A stretch of 64,000 nt of DNA from NCBI GenBank assembly GCA_027627225.1, contig CM051033.1:12696058-12760057 (forward strand). The letters are read 5' to 3'. Shown in pieces: positions 10,475 through 23,089 of the stretch. The notes beneath the pieces were generated by a model, which worked only from the letters and a program-made list of their open reading frames with translations, made no database searches and had not been told where the DNA came from. A program made the translations under genes and the position numbers. This DNA comes from Congeria kusceri (taxonomy: Eukaryota > Mollusca > Bivalvia > Myida > Dreissenidae). Every line of letters begins with the position of its first letter. Position 1 is the stretch's first letter.

Positions 10475-11183
10475 ATGATCATATTTAGTTCTTTAGCTCA
10501 CCTGAGCACGAAGTCAATTACCATAAGATTACAGTTGAATTTGAATATAAGCAAGATCGGACCAGAAACACCAGAGTTATTGCCCTTTGTTTGTGAAAAA
10601 AAAGTAAAAATGGACATTATTCAGGGTAGAGACTTAATTTTTCATCAAATCTTCGCCAATCTTGCACAGTTTGTCTATGACAATAACATTAAATGTGAAG
10701 TCGCATATAAGCAAGATCGGACCAGATACCCCAGAGTTATTGCCCTTTCTTTGTTAAAAAAAATATGCAAAAATAGACATTATTCAGGATAGAGACTTCA
10801 TTTTTCATCAATCTTCACCAATCGTGTACAGTTTGTCTATGAACGTAAGACTACAGGTGAAGTCGAATATAAGCATGATTGGGCCAGAAACAGCAGAGTT
10901 AGTTCCCCTTGTGTTTGGAAAAAAACATCAACAAGTTATCAATGATTGGCTTGCACACACGATGTTTGATTCAATGTTGACCAAACATACACAGTTTGCG
11001 CATGACCATAAAAATGGATTGATAAAATTTGATTTCCAACAATTGCAAGACTTGCATGCAGTTATTTGTACATGCAACATTGATGTCTTCAGAGCCTGCA
11101 TTAACATCATCTATCATCATTGGAAAGAAAAAGCAAAACTTGACCTTATAGCACAGCCATCGCAATTATCGCATTGCATCTAA
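10475..11183 (+). repeat. Repeat-derived region with two open frames, unit 2
   Basis: Same as unit 1, with the same frame break at an eight-A run; open frames are 10475-10792 and 10824-11183. Confidence 0.6.
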
Positions 11184-12274
11184 TTCTCCAAAACTGTTTG
11201 CGAAAACGACATCAAAATCTACTGTTTCTGCATTTTCCAGAACTGTCGATGACTTAATGAAAAAGAGTCAGGTTAGAATATCGAGAAAAATGATTTCAGA
11301 GCTATTAGTAATAGTGTTTAATCTAGAAGGTCAGAGGGGTATGGCGCTTGACTTGGAAATAGGGCATTGTGTGCGTGGTGACACTGCTAAAAAGGGCACA
11401 TTAGGTTATAATAGTTTGTTTTCCTGAAGTAATATTTCAAACCACTTATAAATTTTAAATTACTGACTGATTTATTTTACCTGATTGATGTTGTTGATGA
11501 TGACACTGCTGCTAATATTTAGATTAATGATGATAAGCTTAAGTCAAGTTAAAAAAATTAGAAAACGGACACTGCAATTCGGATAGAATACAGTATCCGA
11601 ATATGTTTGACCGAAGTAATAGCTCGTTGGGCAATTAGTTTTTGCAGGGATTTTTGTTTATGATTGGAAGAAATAATGTATATACATGCCTTTTGTTATC
11701 ACGTTGATCATAAATATTGACGAAACGAAAACATGTTAGAAATTGCATATGAAAACGGGGCTGTTAAAAGCAGACGATTTACACACATTTTAATAACACA
11801 ATCAGCATGTTTTTATTGTAGGCCTATCTTTACACTAACTCATAAGCTGACTGCCCTTTCTGCTGATCTTATCAGTTGATCACTGATTAATATACCATAA
11901 AATTCCATCACTAAGGGCCCTCACTAAGGACAATACAGATAAGAGGGCACGAGGCGCTAATTGCCTTTGAAAAGGGCAGGGTGGCGGATCAATAAAGGAG
12001 CTTGGCGCGGCGCAGCGCGGATTCACATTATTGCAAATTGTGATACCCGACCGCTAAAATATTCGGGGCTAAACGTCATTGGGCGAATTGTCCCAGGGCG
12101 AAATGTGTTTCGGGGTGAATAGTCCCGGATTTGTCCGGCCTGGCGACTAGCGTTTTTAAAAGCTTGAAACAATTTCTCGCAATTAATCAGTTAATAGTTT
12201 CATCCCTCATAGAAATTGGCTACGGCGAATAGAATCAATTGTTACTCATGACCAATGAAACCCCTCGATACATA

Positions 12275-12373
12275 TTACTTTGCCACAATGGCTGCGCCCA
12301 TGACTTTCAGTGTAGTATCTTCATCTATAACCTTTAGGTACGTAGCAATTAATTGAGGGCGATCAACGTACAT
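12275..12373 (-). CDS. Candidate terminal exon on the minus strand, unit 2
   Basis: Identical copy of the unit 1 exon: same acceptor, same ...VMGAAIVAK ending. Confidence 0.35.
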   Translation of the reverse strand: MYVDRPQLIATYLKVIDEDTTLKVMGAAIVAK

Positions 12374-13266
12374 CTGAAAATAAGAAAATTCAACTAAGAA
12401 TATGGTGTTTCAAAGTGCAAAGTCAGAGTGTGAACAGTTTCCAGGGGTCTGGAAGGAATGTGGTGATGATGTGTGATTAATGTGCATTCTGACTTCTAAC
12501 CCGTTGTACAGTTAATTTTAACAATCACATTTTTTTAACAGGTCTCAACATTGTGACGTGCGATGTGTCTGAAGTCCAAACAGAGACAATGACAAATCAG
12601 ATTCCGCGACCTTCAGGCACAGATTCTCTGTGTTAATAATCAACATGTTTAGTTGAGTGATGCCATGATTGATGTCTATAAGCATCCAAAACGAAATGAA
12701 AATATGTTGCCAAGTTGTGTGAACAATCGCTTCATGCAGAACAAAATGAACATGTGGTATGAAGAGGAGCATGACATACAGTACATCCAACATAGTGACA
12801 GCAAGATAAGATGACAGTGACAAACAACTGACGGTAAACACTAGCCTCACTTATATAAATAATACCGTATAACAATGATAACAATTTGTAGTGTTCCACC
12901 TTCGTCTTGTAAGTTTGTAGTGATCATTGCATGCTTTGGAAAGTTTTGCCTGGCTTGTTACTTTCAGCAATGTAACATATTAATTTTAATAGGCTTATTT
13001 CACCTAGATGTGCAGTGCATAAGGAACAACTATCAGAATTATTCGATTATAGGACTTTTTTAATATAAATTTCTCATTAAGAGCAAATATGGTGGGGTTG
13101 TGTCTGGTGTTGTATACTAGTGCATCATCAACAGTTGCTTTGAACGTTTGTGCAAATGATGATATCACAATTTTCATGAAATCAGTGTAAGTACTTGTCA
13201 GAGTGATAACAAGTTTGATTAAAGGTAATCATCAATTGGTAAAATAACTTGTTAACACTTTTCTAG

Positions 13267-14776
13267 GATTCTGTTGTAGAGGTGGAGTTATCGTCTATTG
13301 ATTTGCAAGTAACAGGCAGTCAGTCGGTAGACCATACCTTGTGCGGGCAATACCGTAACTACGGAACCCTTAGGCCAAGTCTGAAAATTGGTAGGTAACC
13401 AAAGGTAGGGTTTGTCATAACCAGTAAAGGATCCCTTGTATCGATTTTTGTGTCCATGGGCCAAATGTCAACGTCATATTTGTTTCTGCTCCATAACCTC
13501 TAAATGCCTGTAAGGATCTTCATATAACTTAAGTTTATTATTTTTTATGACGGATATGACTCACATTGAATCACCTGTAGTTATAAATCCTGATCTAGTG
13601 AAGTTTCAAACAAAAAAGAAATGTTTGTAAATATCTTTAGTTGTCTTCTGGTAGCTCTAATGTGGTTGTTGGTTTTGTCATTTCAGTAATTCAAATATTG
13701 ACACCAAAAATAGAGCAAGCAGGGCCAAGAAGAGCCATTGTTAGTGAGATGAAGAAATCGTTTGTGTGTCATTGCCTATTAAAGGTTGCTGGTAACACGT
13801 AAGTAGGTAGGCCATTTTTTTGAAAAATCAATGATTCATTTAGCATCAAAATATAGTATATAACACTGTGTCACATACATTGCTTTAATAATATAATCGG
13901 GTATCTGTTGGTAAATGAGAGCTTGACCATATAAATGAGAGCTTGCTTGCAATAATTTTAATTAGACAATGAATTCTAACAAACAGTCTGTTTGATATAA
14001 AATTCAAATTACAAAACAGGAGTGGGGACCATTTTGTCGGGTAGGTAGGCAATGGAAAACAAAGATATTTTTAATTTTGGCCACATCCATATTTTTTTTA
14101 GTCAATTGTTATCCTCCTCCAACGTCAAAGGGACCTGGTTTGGTTTTGCTGGGCAGTTTATCCATAACCTTTTTGTCATATCGTCATTTTATCATGGTTA
14201 TGATCCATATCTTGGTACTTAATGAGTCAGGATTTGTTGAAACTTGGTAGAAATGACTAAATGATTTGTCTCTCAAAAGCTATATCGTGGTACATATACG
14301 GTCAGATTTTGTTGTAACTCTGTGTGATTATATGCATCATTACGCAAATAATGCACACCAACTGACATTACAATCTCATTAGAAATGCCCACATTATGGT
14401 GGCTTAGTGTTTATGTATGATCTTTCATACAAAATATTTAATAAATAAGCAGTTTTAAAACAATGAATTTTTATTATGTTTCATTCATTTTAGATAAAAG
14501 GTATATGGTAATTTATACGATTGTTTTAATGCATGTTACAATGTCTGTTGCAAGATATTATAGACTTTTAAATTTATCCTTTTTTTCTCCAAAAAGTTAG
14601 TATGCAGATGTCCTATAACGAATGTTTTCCTTTCTAAAAAGTGTTAGTTTTCATTTCAGTTATTTCATTAAATTCAAATTCTAGGACTGCCTTTCAAAAT
14701 TAATTTGTTAAATTTTAGGTGGAGGTTGATAATCCACGGAGGAATAGATGGGTATTCAAAACATAAACGTAATTAA
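13267..14776 (+). CDS. Three-exon gene fragment with integrase-core-like 3' exon, unit 2
   Basis: Exons 13267-13390, 13687-13798 and 14719-14776, same splice sites and phases as unit 1. It differs from unit 1 by CGC to GGC (Arg to Gly) in the first exon. The final exon keeps HGGIDGYS. Confidence 0.55.
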
Positions 14777-15973
14777 CTTGCCTTTTTCATTGTGGTTATC
14801 ATCCTTAATATGTTATATAGCCATATGTAAAATATTCCATTTGTATATAAAAAATATAGAGATCTAATATTATTCCTTGTTATTAATTTTAAATCGCGTA
14901 TAATCCTGGTAATACAATGAGTAAAAGATGAATAACATGAAGATGTTGCTTTTCACAAGTTGATCTTTTGAGTAAAGTATTAGCGCCCGCGATGTGAAGT
15001 CGAAAAGAGTACTTCAATAGCGGCTTAATTTTCAACAAGGTTCATTTTGAACGTGATATATTGTATCTATTGTCCCGCCTAAATCTGCAACCACTGTTGT
15101 CAATTAAGAGCCTAATCCGGTACTAATGTACTCGTTTATTGCAACAAACAAGTTGTCACAATACGATCCTTCATTGACGTTCTGAATGATTTTTCACATA
15201 TTTTGTAAAAAACAATTTGTTTGTTTGTTTGTTTTCCAAAATCGTAGTTGCGCGAATTTAAGACCGCGCGAATATGTCCGCGATCGCAAGTGCGCGAAAT
15301 TCGTACCCCGCGAATTCAAGTGATTCCACATTATACATACTTTTGTGAATAAAACAGAGACAAGTTTAATGAAAAAAAAAACATTTGGTAAGTTTACTGG
15401 ACATTTTCTCTACTAAACACTATTTTCCATTATGGACAATTACAGCCAATACATCGTCAGCCTCGTTCTCGATTGGCTTTATCAAGGGAGACAACTCTTA
15501 CCAGGTCAATGAGCTCACTGACATGGATAGGGCAATATTTTTTACCTTGCCTGTACCGTTTTAATACTTATAAATGAATCCCCTGTATTAGTATTAGAGT
15601 TACTAATACTGTCGTTTGTTGCCGTGTATGGGTGTCGACCATACTGGGGCGGTTAGGGGGGGGGGGGGGCACTAATCACGGGCTCCTTCTCAATCCCGCA
15701 CACATCGGACATGGACAGACGGGAATATATGCTGCTGTGCACTGTCACCAGGGAATTGTGTCCTGTAACATTAAACATGGAGTTGTCCGAGATAGTCTAA
15801 CCACTCTCATTAGGAAAGGACAGGGCGGAGGACTCCCTGAGACCACTAGTAGAGTGCCCAGGGGGAGTAATACAATCTCTTTGGATGGGGGAGACAGGGG
15901 GGCTGTTTTTATCACTAGGAGCAGCAACCTTTTCTAAGCATAAAGTAGCACTTAAAGGTCTCGCTACACTACA

Positions 15974-16252
15974 GGGGGGCTGTGGGGGGAGGATGCTTTA
16001 TCCTTATCCCCCACAGGAGTGCATGATTTATTAAGGGGGGCCAAGAGGGGGGCTGTGGGGGGAGGATGCTTTCTCCTTATCCCCCACAGGAGTGCATGAT
16101 TTATTAAGGGGGGCTGGGGGGGGAGGATGCTTTCTCCTTATCCCCCACAGGAGTGCATGATTTATTAAGGGGGGCCAAGAGGGGGGCTGTGGGTGGAGGA
16201 TGCTTTCTCCTTATCCCCCACAGGAGTGCATGATTTATTAAGGGGGGCCAAG
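15974..16252. repeat. G-rich hairpin minisatellite, unit 3
   Basis: Same four-copy hairpin/G-run array as in units 1 and 2; it matches unit 2 in the bases that distinguish the two. Confidence 0.85.
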
Positions 16253-16417
16253 ACCGTATCATGCTTACGGAGGCTGAGACACTGTAGCATCGATTAACAC
16301 CGAATATAATGTTCATAAGTCTGTGTCACTGGTATATCACGTCTTTTCTTTGTATTTTCTTCTTTGTTTACCATTTTTTCGAGGCTCGGACTATAAGGCA
16401 GACGCTAAACGCAAACA

Positions 16418-16539
16418 ATATGGATAAAGAAGGAAAACGCATACGATATAGATAAAGAAGGAAAACGAATACGATATGGATAAAGAAGAAAAAGGAATAC
16501 GATATGGATAAAGAAGGAAAAGCATATGATATGGATAAA
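16418..16539. repeat. 28-bp tandem repeat, unit 3
   Basis: Copy of the GATAAAGAAGGAAAACG array described for unit 1. Confidence 0.8.
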
Positions 16540-16547
16540 TATGTTGT

Positions 16548-17255
16548 ATGATCATATTTAGTTCTTTAGCTCACCTGAGCACGAAGTCAATTACCATAAG
16601 ATTACAGTTGAATTTGAATATAAGCAAGATCGGACCAGAAACACCAGAGTTATTGCCCTTTGTTTGTGAAAAAAAAGTAAAAATGGACATTATTCAGGGT
16701 AGAGACTTAATTTTTCATCAAATCTTCGCCAATCTTGCACAGTTTGTCTATGACAATAACATTAAATGTGAAGTCGCATATAAGCAAGATCGGACCAGAT
16801 ACCCCAGAGTTATTGCCCTTTCTTTGTTAAAAAAATATGCAAAAATAGACATTATTCAGGATAGAGACTTCATTTTTCATCAATCTTCACCAATCGTGTA
16901 CAGTTTGTCTATGAACGTAAGACTACAGGTGAAGTCGAATATAAGCATGATTGGGCCAGAAACAGCAGAGTTAGTTCCCCTTGTGTTTGGAAAAAAACAT
17001 CAACAAGTTATCAATGATTGGCTTGCACACACGATGTTTGATTCAATGTTGACCAAACATACACAGTTTGCGCATGACCATAAAAATGGATTGATAAAAT
17101 TTGATTTCCAACAATTGCAAGACTTGCATGCAGTTATTTGTACATGCAACATTGATGTCTTCAGAGCCTGCATTAACATCATCTATCATCATTGGAAAGA
17201 AAAAGCAAAACTTGACCTTATAGCACAGCCATCGCAATTATCGCATTGCATCTAA
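16548..17255 (+). CDS. 235-codon open frame across the repeat-derived region, unit 3
   Basis: The homologue of the split frames of units 1 and 2. Loss of one A joins them into one 235-codon frame. The first ~130 residues translate three copies of a DNA repeat (the IGPETPELLPFV / IGPETAELVPLV block recurs), so they are probably not a selected protein. The last ~90 residues (INDWLAHTMF, FDFQQLQDLHAVICTC) match nothing I recognise. Whether this is a real gene or a fortunate frame is open; I favour the latter. Confidence 0.3.
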   Translation: MIIFSSLAHLSTKSITIRLQLNLNISKIGPETPELLPFVCEKKVKMDIIQGRDLIFHQIFANLAQFVYDNNIKCEVAYKQDRTRYPRVIALSLLKKYAKIDIIQDRDFIFHQSSPIVYSLSMNVRLQVKSNISMIGPETAELVPLVFGKKHQQVINDWLAHTMFDSMLTKHTQFAHDHKNGLIKFDFQQLQDLHAVICTCNIDVFRACINIIYHHWKEKAKLDLIAQPSQLSHCI

Positions 17256-17760
17256 TTCTCCAAAACTGTTTGCGAAAACGACATCAAAATCTACTGTTTC
17301 TGCATTTTCCAGAACTGTCGATGACTTAATGAAAAAGAGTCAGGTTAGAATATCGAGAAAAATGATTTCAGAGCTATTAGTAATAGTGTTTAATCTAGAA
17401 GGTCAGAGGGGTATGGCGCTTGACTTGGAAATAGGGCATTGTGTGCGTGGTGACACTGCTAAAAAGGGCACATTAGGTTATAATAGTTTGTTTTCCTGAA
17501 GTAATATTTCAAACCACTTATAAATTTTAAATTACTGACTGATTTATTTTACCTGATTGATGTTGTTGATGATGACACTGCTGCTAATATTTAGATTAAT
17601 GATGATAAGCTTAAGTCAAGTTAAAAAAATTAGAAAACGGACACTGCAATTCGGATAGAATACAGTATCCGAATATGTTTGACCGAAGTAATAGCTCGTT
17701 GGGCAATTAGTTTTTGCAGGGATTTTTGTTTATGATTGGAAGAAATAATGTATATACATG

Positions 17761-17820
17761 TATTTTTTGTCATAATTATTGTTTGAAGACCACATTGAGT
17801 CTACATTTATATGCTTTCTG
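17761..17820. other. 60-bp block present only in array unit 3
   Basis: Units 1 and 2 read ATATACATG directly followed by CCTTTTGTTATC; unit 3 has 60 extra bases between these, starting TATTTTTTGTCATAATTATT and ending ATGCTTTCTG. It shows no terminal repeats or clear target duplication. Either unit 3 keeps the ancestral state and units 1-2 descend from a deleted copy, or it is an insertion in unit 3. Confidence 0.85.
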
Positions 17821-18407
17821 CCTTTTGTTATCACGTTGATCATAAATATTGACGAAACGAAAACATGTTAGAAATTGCATATGAAAACGGGGCTGTTAAA
17901 AGCAGACGATTTACACACATTTTAATAACACAATCAGCATGTTTTTATTGTAGGCCTATCTTTACACTAACTCATAAGCTGACTGCCCTTTCTGCTGATC
18001 TTATCAGTTGATCACTGATTAATATACCATAAAATTCCATCACTAAGGGCCCTCACTAAGGACAATACAGATAAGAGGGCACGAGGCGCTAATTGCCTTT
18101 GAAAAGGGCAGGGTGGCGGATCAATAAAGGAGCTTGGCGCGGCGCAGCGCGGATTCACATTATTGCAAATTGTGATACCCGACCGCTAAAATATTCGGGG
18201 CTAAACGTCATTGGGCGAATTGTCCCAGGGCGAAATGTGTTTCGGGGTGAATAGTCCCGGATTTGTCCGGCCTGGCGACTAGCGTTTTTAAAAAGCTTGA
18301 AACAATTTCTCGCAATTAATCAGTTAATAGTTTCATCCCTCATAGAAATTGGCTACGGCGAATAGAATCAATTGTTACTCATGACCAATGAAACCCCTCG
18401 ATACATA

Positions 18408-18506
18408 TTACTTTGCCACAATGGCTGCGCCCATGACTTTCAGTGTAGTATCTTCATCTATAACCTTTAGGTACGTAGCAATTAATTGAGGGCGATCAAC
18501 GTACAT
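18408..18506 (-). CDS. Candidate terminal exon on the minus strand, unit 3
   Basis: Identical copy of the unit 1 exon: same acceptor, same ...VMGAAIVAK ending. Confidence 0.35.
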   Translation of the reverse strand: MYVDRPQLIATYLKVIDEDTTLKVMGAAIVAK

Positions 18507-19399
18507 CTGAAAATAAGAAAATTCAACTAAGAATATGGTGTTTCAAAGTGCAAAGTCAGAGTGTGAACAGTTTCCAGGGGTCTGGAAGGAATGTGGTGAT
18601 GATGTGTGATTAATGTGCATTCTGACTTCTAACCCGTTGTACAGTTAATTTTAACAATCACATTTGTTTAACAGGTCTCAACATTGTGACGTGCGATGTG
18701 TCTGAAGTCCAAACAGAGACAATGACAAATCAGATTCCGCGACCTTCAGGCACAGATTCTCTGTGTTAATAATCAACATGTTTAGTTGAGTGATGCCATG
18801 ATTGATGTCTATAAGCATCCAAAACGAAATGAAAATATGTTGCCAAGTTGTGTGAACAATCGCTTCATGCAGAACAAAATGAACATGTGGTATGAAGAGG
18901 AGCATGACATACAGTACATCCAACATAGTGACAGCAAGATAAGATGACAGTGACAAACAACTGACGGTAAACACTAGCCTCACTTATATAAATAATACCG
19001 TATAACAATGATAACAATTTGTAGTGTTCCACCTTCGTCTTGTAAGTTTGTAGTGATCATTGCATGCTTTGGAAAGTTTTGCCTGGCTTGTTACTTTCAG
19101 CAATGTAACATATTAATTTTAATAGGCTTATTTCACCTAGATGTGCAGTGCATAAGGAACAACTATCAGAATTATTCGATTATAGGACTTTTTTAATATA
19201 AATTTCTCATTAAGAGCAAATATGGTGGGGTTGTGTCTGGTGTTGTATACTAGTGCATCATCAACAGTTGCTTTGAACGTTTGTGCAAATGATGATATCA
19301 CAATTTTCATGAAATCAGTGTAAGTACTTGTCAGAGTGATAACAAGTTTGATTAAAGGTAATCATCAATTGGTAAAATAACTTGTTAACACTTTTCTAG

Positions 19400-20907
19400 G
19401 ATTCTGTTGTAGAGGTGGAGTTATCGTCTATTGATTTGCAAGTAACAGGCAGTCAGTCGGTAGACCATACCTTGTGCGGGCAATACCGTAACTACGGAAC
19501 CCTTAGGCCAAGTCTGAAAATTGGTAGGTAACCAAAGGTAGGGTTTGTCATAACCAGTAAAGGATCCCTTGTATCGATTTTTGTGTCCATGGGCCAAATG
19601 TCAACGTCATATTTGTTTCTGCTCCATAACCTCTAAATGCCTGTAAGGATCTTCATATAACTTAAGTTTATTATTTTTTATGACGGATATGACTCACATT
19701 GAATCACCTGTAGTTATAAATCCTGATCTAGTGAAGTTTCAAACAAAAAAGAAATGTTTGTAAATATCTTTAGTTGTCTTCTGGTAGCTCTAATGTGGTT
19801 GTTGGTTTTGTCATTTCAGTAATTCAAATATTGACACCAAAAATAGAGCAAGCAGGGCCAAGAAGAGCCATTGTTAGTGAGATGAAGAACTCGTTTGTGT
19901 GTCATTGCCTATTAAAGGTTGCTGGTAACACGTAAGTAGGTAGGCCATTTTTTTGAAAAATCAATGATTCATTTAGCATCAAAATATAGTATATAACACT
20001 GTGTCACATACATTGCTTTAATAATATAATCGGGTATCTGTTGGTAAATGAGAGCTTGACCATATAAATGAGAGCTTGCTTGCAATAATTTTAATTAGAC
20101 AATGAATTCTAACAAACAGTCTGTTTGATATAAAATTCAAATTACAAAACAGGAGTGGGGACCATTTTGTCGGGTAGGTAGGCAATGGAAAACAAAGATA
20201 TTTTTAATTTTGGCCACATCCATATTTTTTTTAGTCAATTGTTATCCTCCTCCAACGTCAAAGGGACCTGGTTTGGTTTTGCTGGGCAGTTTATCCATAA
20301 CCTTTTTGTCATATCGTCATTTTATCATGGTTATGATCCATATCTTGGTACTTAATGAGTCAGGATTTGTTGAAACTTGGTAGAAATGACTAAATGATTT
20401 GTCTCTCAAAAGCTATATCGTGGTACATATACGGTCAGATTTTGTTGTAACTCTGTGTGATTATATGCATCATTACGCAAATAATGCACACCAACTGACA
20501 TTACAATCTCATTAGAAATGCCCACATTATGGTGGCTTAGTGTTTATGTATGATCTTTCATACAAAATATTTAATAAATAAGCAGTTTTAAAACAATGAA
20601 TTTTTATTATGTTTCATTCATTTTAGATAAAAGGTATATGGTAATTTATACGATTGTTTTAATGCATGTTACAATGTCTGTTGCAAGATATTATTGACTT
20701 AAATTTATCCTTTTTTTCTCCAAAAAGTTAGTATGCAGATGTCCTATAACGAATGTTTTCCTTTCTAAAAAGTGTTAGTTTTCATTTCAGTTATTTCATT
20801 AAATTCAAATTCTAGGACTGCCTTTCAAAATTAATTTGTTAAATTTTAGGTGGAGGTTGATAATCCACAGAGGAATAGATGGGTATTCAAAACATAAACG
20901 TAATTAA
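19400..20907 (+). CDS. Three-exon gene fragment with integrase-core-like 3' exon, unit 3
   Basis: Exons 19400-19523, 19820-19931 and 20850-20907, same splice sites and phases. It carries two further replacements: MKKSF becomes MKNSF (AAA to AAC) and HGGIDGYS becomes HRGIDGYS (GGA to AGA). It shares Gly with unit 2 at the first-exon site. All three exon differences seen among the copies change the residue, which suggests no purifying selection. Confidence 0.55.
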
Positions 20908-21633
20908 CTTGCCTTTTTCATTGTGGTTATCATCCTTAATATGTTATATAGCCATATGTAAAATATTCCATTTGTATATAAAAAATATAGAGATCTAATA
21001 TTATTCCTTGTTATTAATTTTAAATCGCGTATAATCCTGGTAATACAATGAGTAAAAGATGAATAACATGAAGATGTTGCTTTTCACAAGTTGATCTTTT
21101 GAGTAAAGTATTAGCGCCCGCGATGTGAAGTCGAAAAGAGTACTTCAATAGCGGCTTAATTTTCAACAAGGTTCATTTTGAACGTGATATATTGTATCTA
21201 TTGTCCCGCCTAAATCTGCAACCACTGTTGTCAATTAAGAGCCTAATCCGGTACTAATGTACTCGTTTATTGCAACAAACAAGCTGTCACAATACGATCC
21301 TTCATTGACGTTCTGAATGATTTTTCACATATTTTGTAAAAAACAATTTGTTTGTTTGTTTGTTTTCCAAAATCGTAGTTGCGCGAATTTAAGACCGCGC
21401 GAATATGTCCGCGATCGCAAGTGCGCGAAATTCGTACCCCGCGAATTCAAGTGATTCCACATTATACATACTTTTGTGAATAAAACAGAGACAAGTTTAA
21501 TGAAAAAAAAAAACATTTGGTAAGTTTACTGGACATTTTCTCTACTAAACACTATTTTCCATTATGGACAATTACAGCCAATACATCGTCAGCCTCGTTC
21601 TCGATTGGCTTTATCAAGGGAGACAACTCTTAC

Positions 21634-22913
21634 AGTACTCGATAACGGGAATGTGAAAAGGGTCTATTATGGGACACATTAGTTTCAAGAAAGGGGGCTA
21701 GCTGAACTGAAATCTCAAAGGTACAGTTATAAATATGAAAACTTCCGGTTAACTGATTATAAGATGTTTATGTCGGATTACAACACTTTGTGCTCTTATA
21801 TTTGACCTGTCGTTAATGTATTACATACGATTAAAAATGTGGAATGGCCTACATTATCGAAGAAGTGTATGTAGTTTAATTGGAGTTGACATTTCTTCCT
21901 TATTTAAACATTATTTAAACATTAACATTAGGAAAGGCTTTTGACACTGTAGCTAAGATAGTTGTTAACATAGTTATTGTGAGGATAAGTGCAAATGGTC
22001 AGACGAGGCAATCAGACTGTTAACATTTAATACAGATTTGTTGTAGCATCTCTGTATAATTCTTTAATTAATACCAGTATAATACAGTGCGAGATTGTAA
22101 TACAAGCTGGCGCAATCTGTACAACTGATTCAGTATTTGCATTTTCATTAAATTCATCATAGGGGAAAAACTGTATTCGAGAGGTGCAACTACGATTGAA
22201 ATGATGTAACAATTTCTGGTTATTGCTATGAACACTTTTTAGTGTCCATGTGTGGAAACTACTGTGACCATAGCTTATTCAAATAAAATGGTTATATATC
22301 AAAACATTACTCTTCAAATTGTTAAACAATTTCTGGAATGAACGAATACTAATTGTAATTATAGTAATAATATAAACACGATTGTTTACATATAGTCAAA
22401 TAAAAAGAGACCCTACGTTTGCATATAAATCTTGGTATACCTTTAACTTTATATATGCAATTATAGTCGTTTTAACTATATTTACTTATTATTACACGTT
22501 GATGTAAATTTTAAGGATGTCTTAGAAGAGAACTCTCATTTAAAGGAACACGTATCTCTTATTATCATAATCCAATTATACATGAGTCTTGTTGTAACTT
22601 AAATACCGTCGTAGTAAAAACACTTGTTATTAATTAATTCTTATTATAAAAATATCGGTTACATTTTAGCTTTATTCTTTGCAAGCAATGACTCAACCAC
22701 ACGGGGAAACGTTCGATGTAATCTGGCAGAGCCCAAACTGAACTTGACGGAAGAGGGGTTTAACATGGGGTTTAAAGTGATTGACTCTCTTTATATATAT
22801 AAAACACTGAAATTATGGGTTAAATCTAACCTAAAACATGTATTTATTATGTTAGTTTGAACGCTAAATTGTATGCATGAAATGTTTTATTTTTGCTTTC
22901 ACATTCTACACAG
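21634..22913. other. No gene seen; right flank of the array
   Basis: AT-rich unique-looking sequence. Short open frames at about 22027-22212 and 22624-22860 show no splice support or recognisable motif. Confidence 0.5.
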
Positions 22914-23089
22914 GTTGTGGTAAACCGGATACCGGGACAACATATGATTGAACAAGTATCTGTCAATGCTTCAACGCCTGTGGTGGTGGAACATTCGGAA
23001 TAACAGCGATCGATAACAACGATATTCTATCTAATGCAGTGATTGAATTTGACAAATATTTGCAGTTTGTGCCAACACGTTTTTATTAG
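22914..23089 (+). pseudogene. Candidate cysteine/glycine-rich terminal exon with an internal stop
   Basis: An acceptor (CACATTCTACACAG) is followed by a frame reading CGKPDTGTTYD, then TGA at 22949-22951, then TSICQCFNACGGGTFG and on to TAG at 23087-23089. Cysteine spacing and the unbroken frame after the TGA suggest a decayed secreted-protein exon. No family recognised. Confidence 0.3.

Larger units (their letters stand above)
9432..15502. repeat. Tandem array of 6.07-kb units, unit 2
   Basis: Second copy, same order of sub-features. It shares several substitutions with unit 3 against unit 1 (CTGTCACC, AACAGGCAG, CAAAACAGG) and shares with unit 1 the absence of the 60-bp block seen in unit 3. 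Private changes include ATTTTTTTAACAG in place of ATTTGTTTAACAG near 12530, one A fewer near 12165, and TATAGAC near 14561. Confidence 0.95.
15503..21633. repeat. Tandem array of 6.07-kb units, unit 3
   Basis: Third copy, about 60 bp longer because of an extra block at 17761-17820. It also has a longer G run (14 rather than 12, near 15656), one A fewer in a homopolymer near 16830 that joins two reading frames, a 3-bp loss near 20700, and two coding changes in the integrase-like exons. The array ends in ACTCTTAC before unique sequence. Confidence 0.95.
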
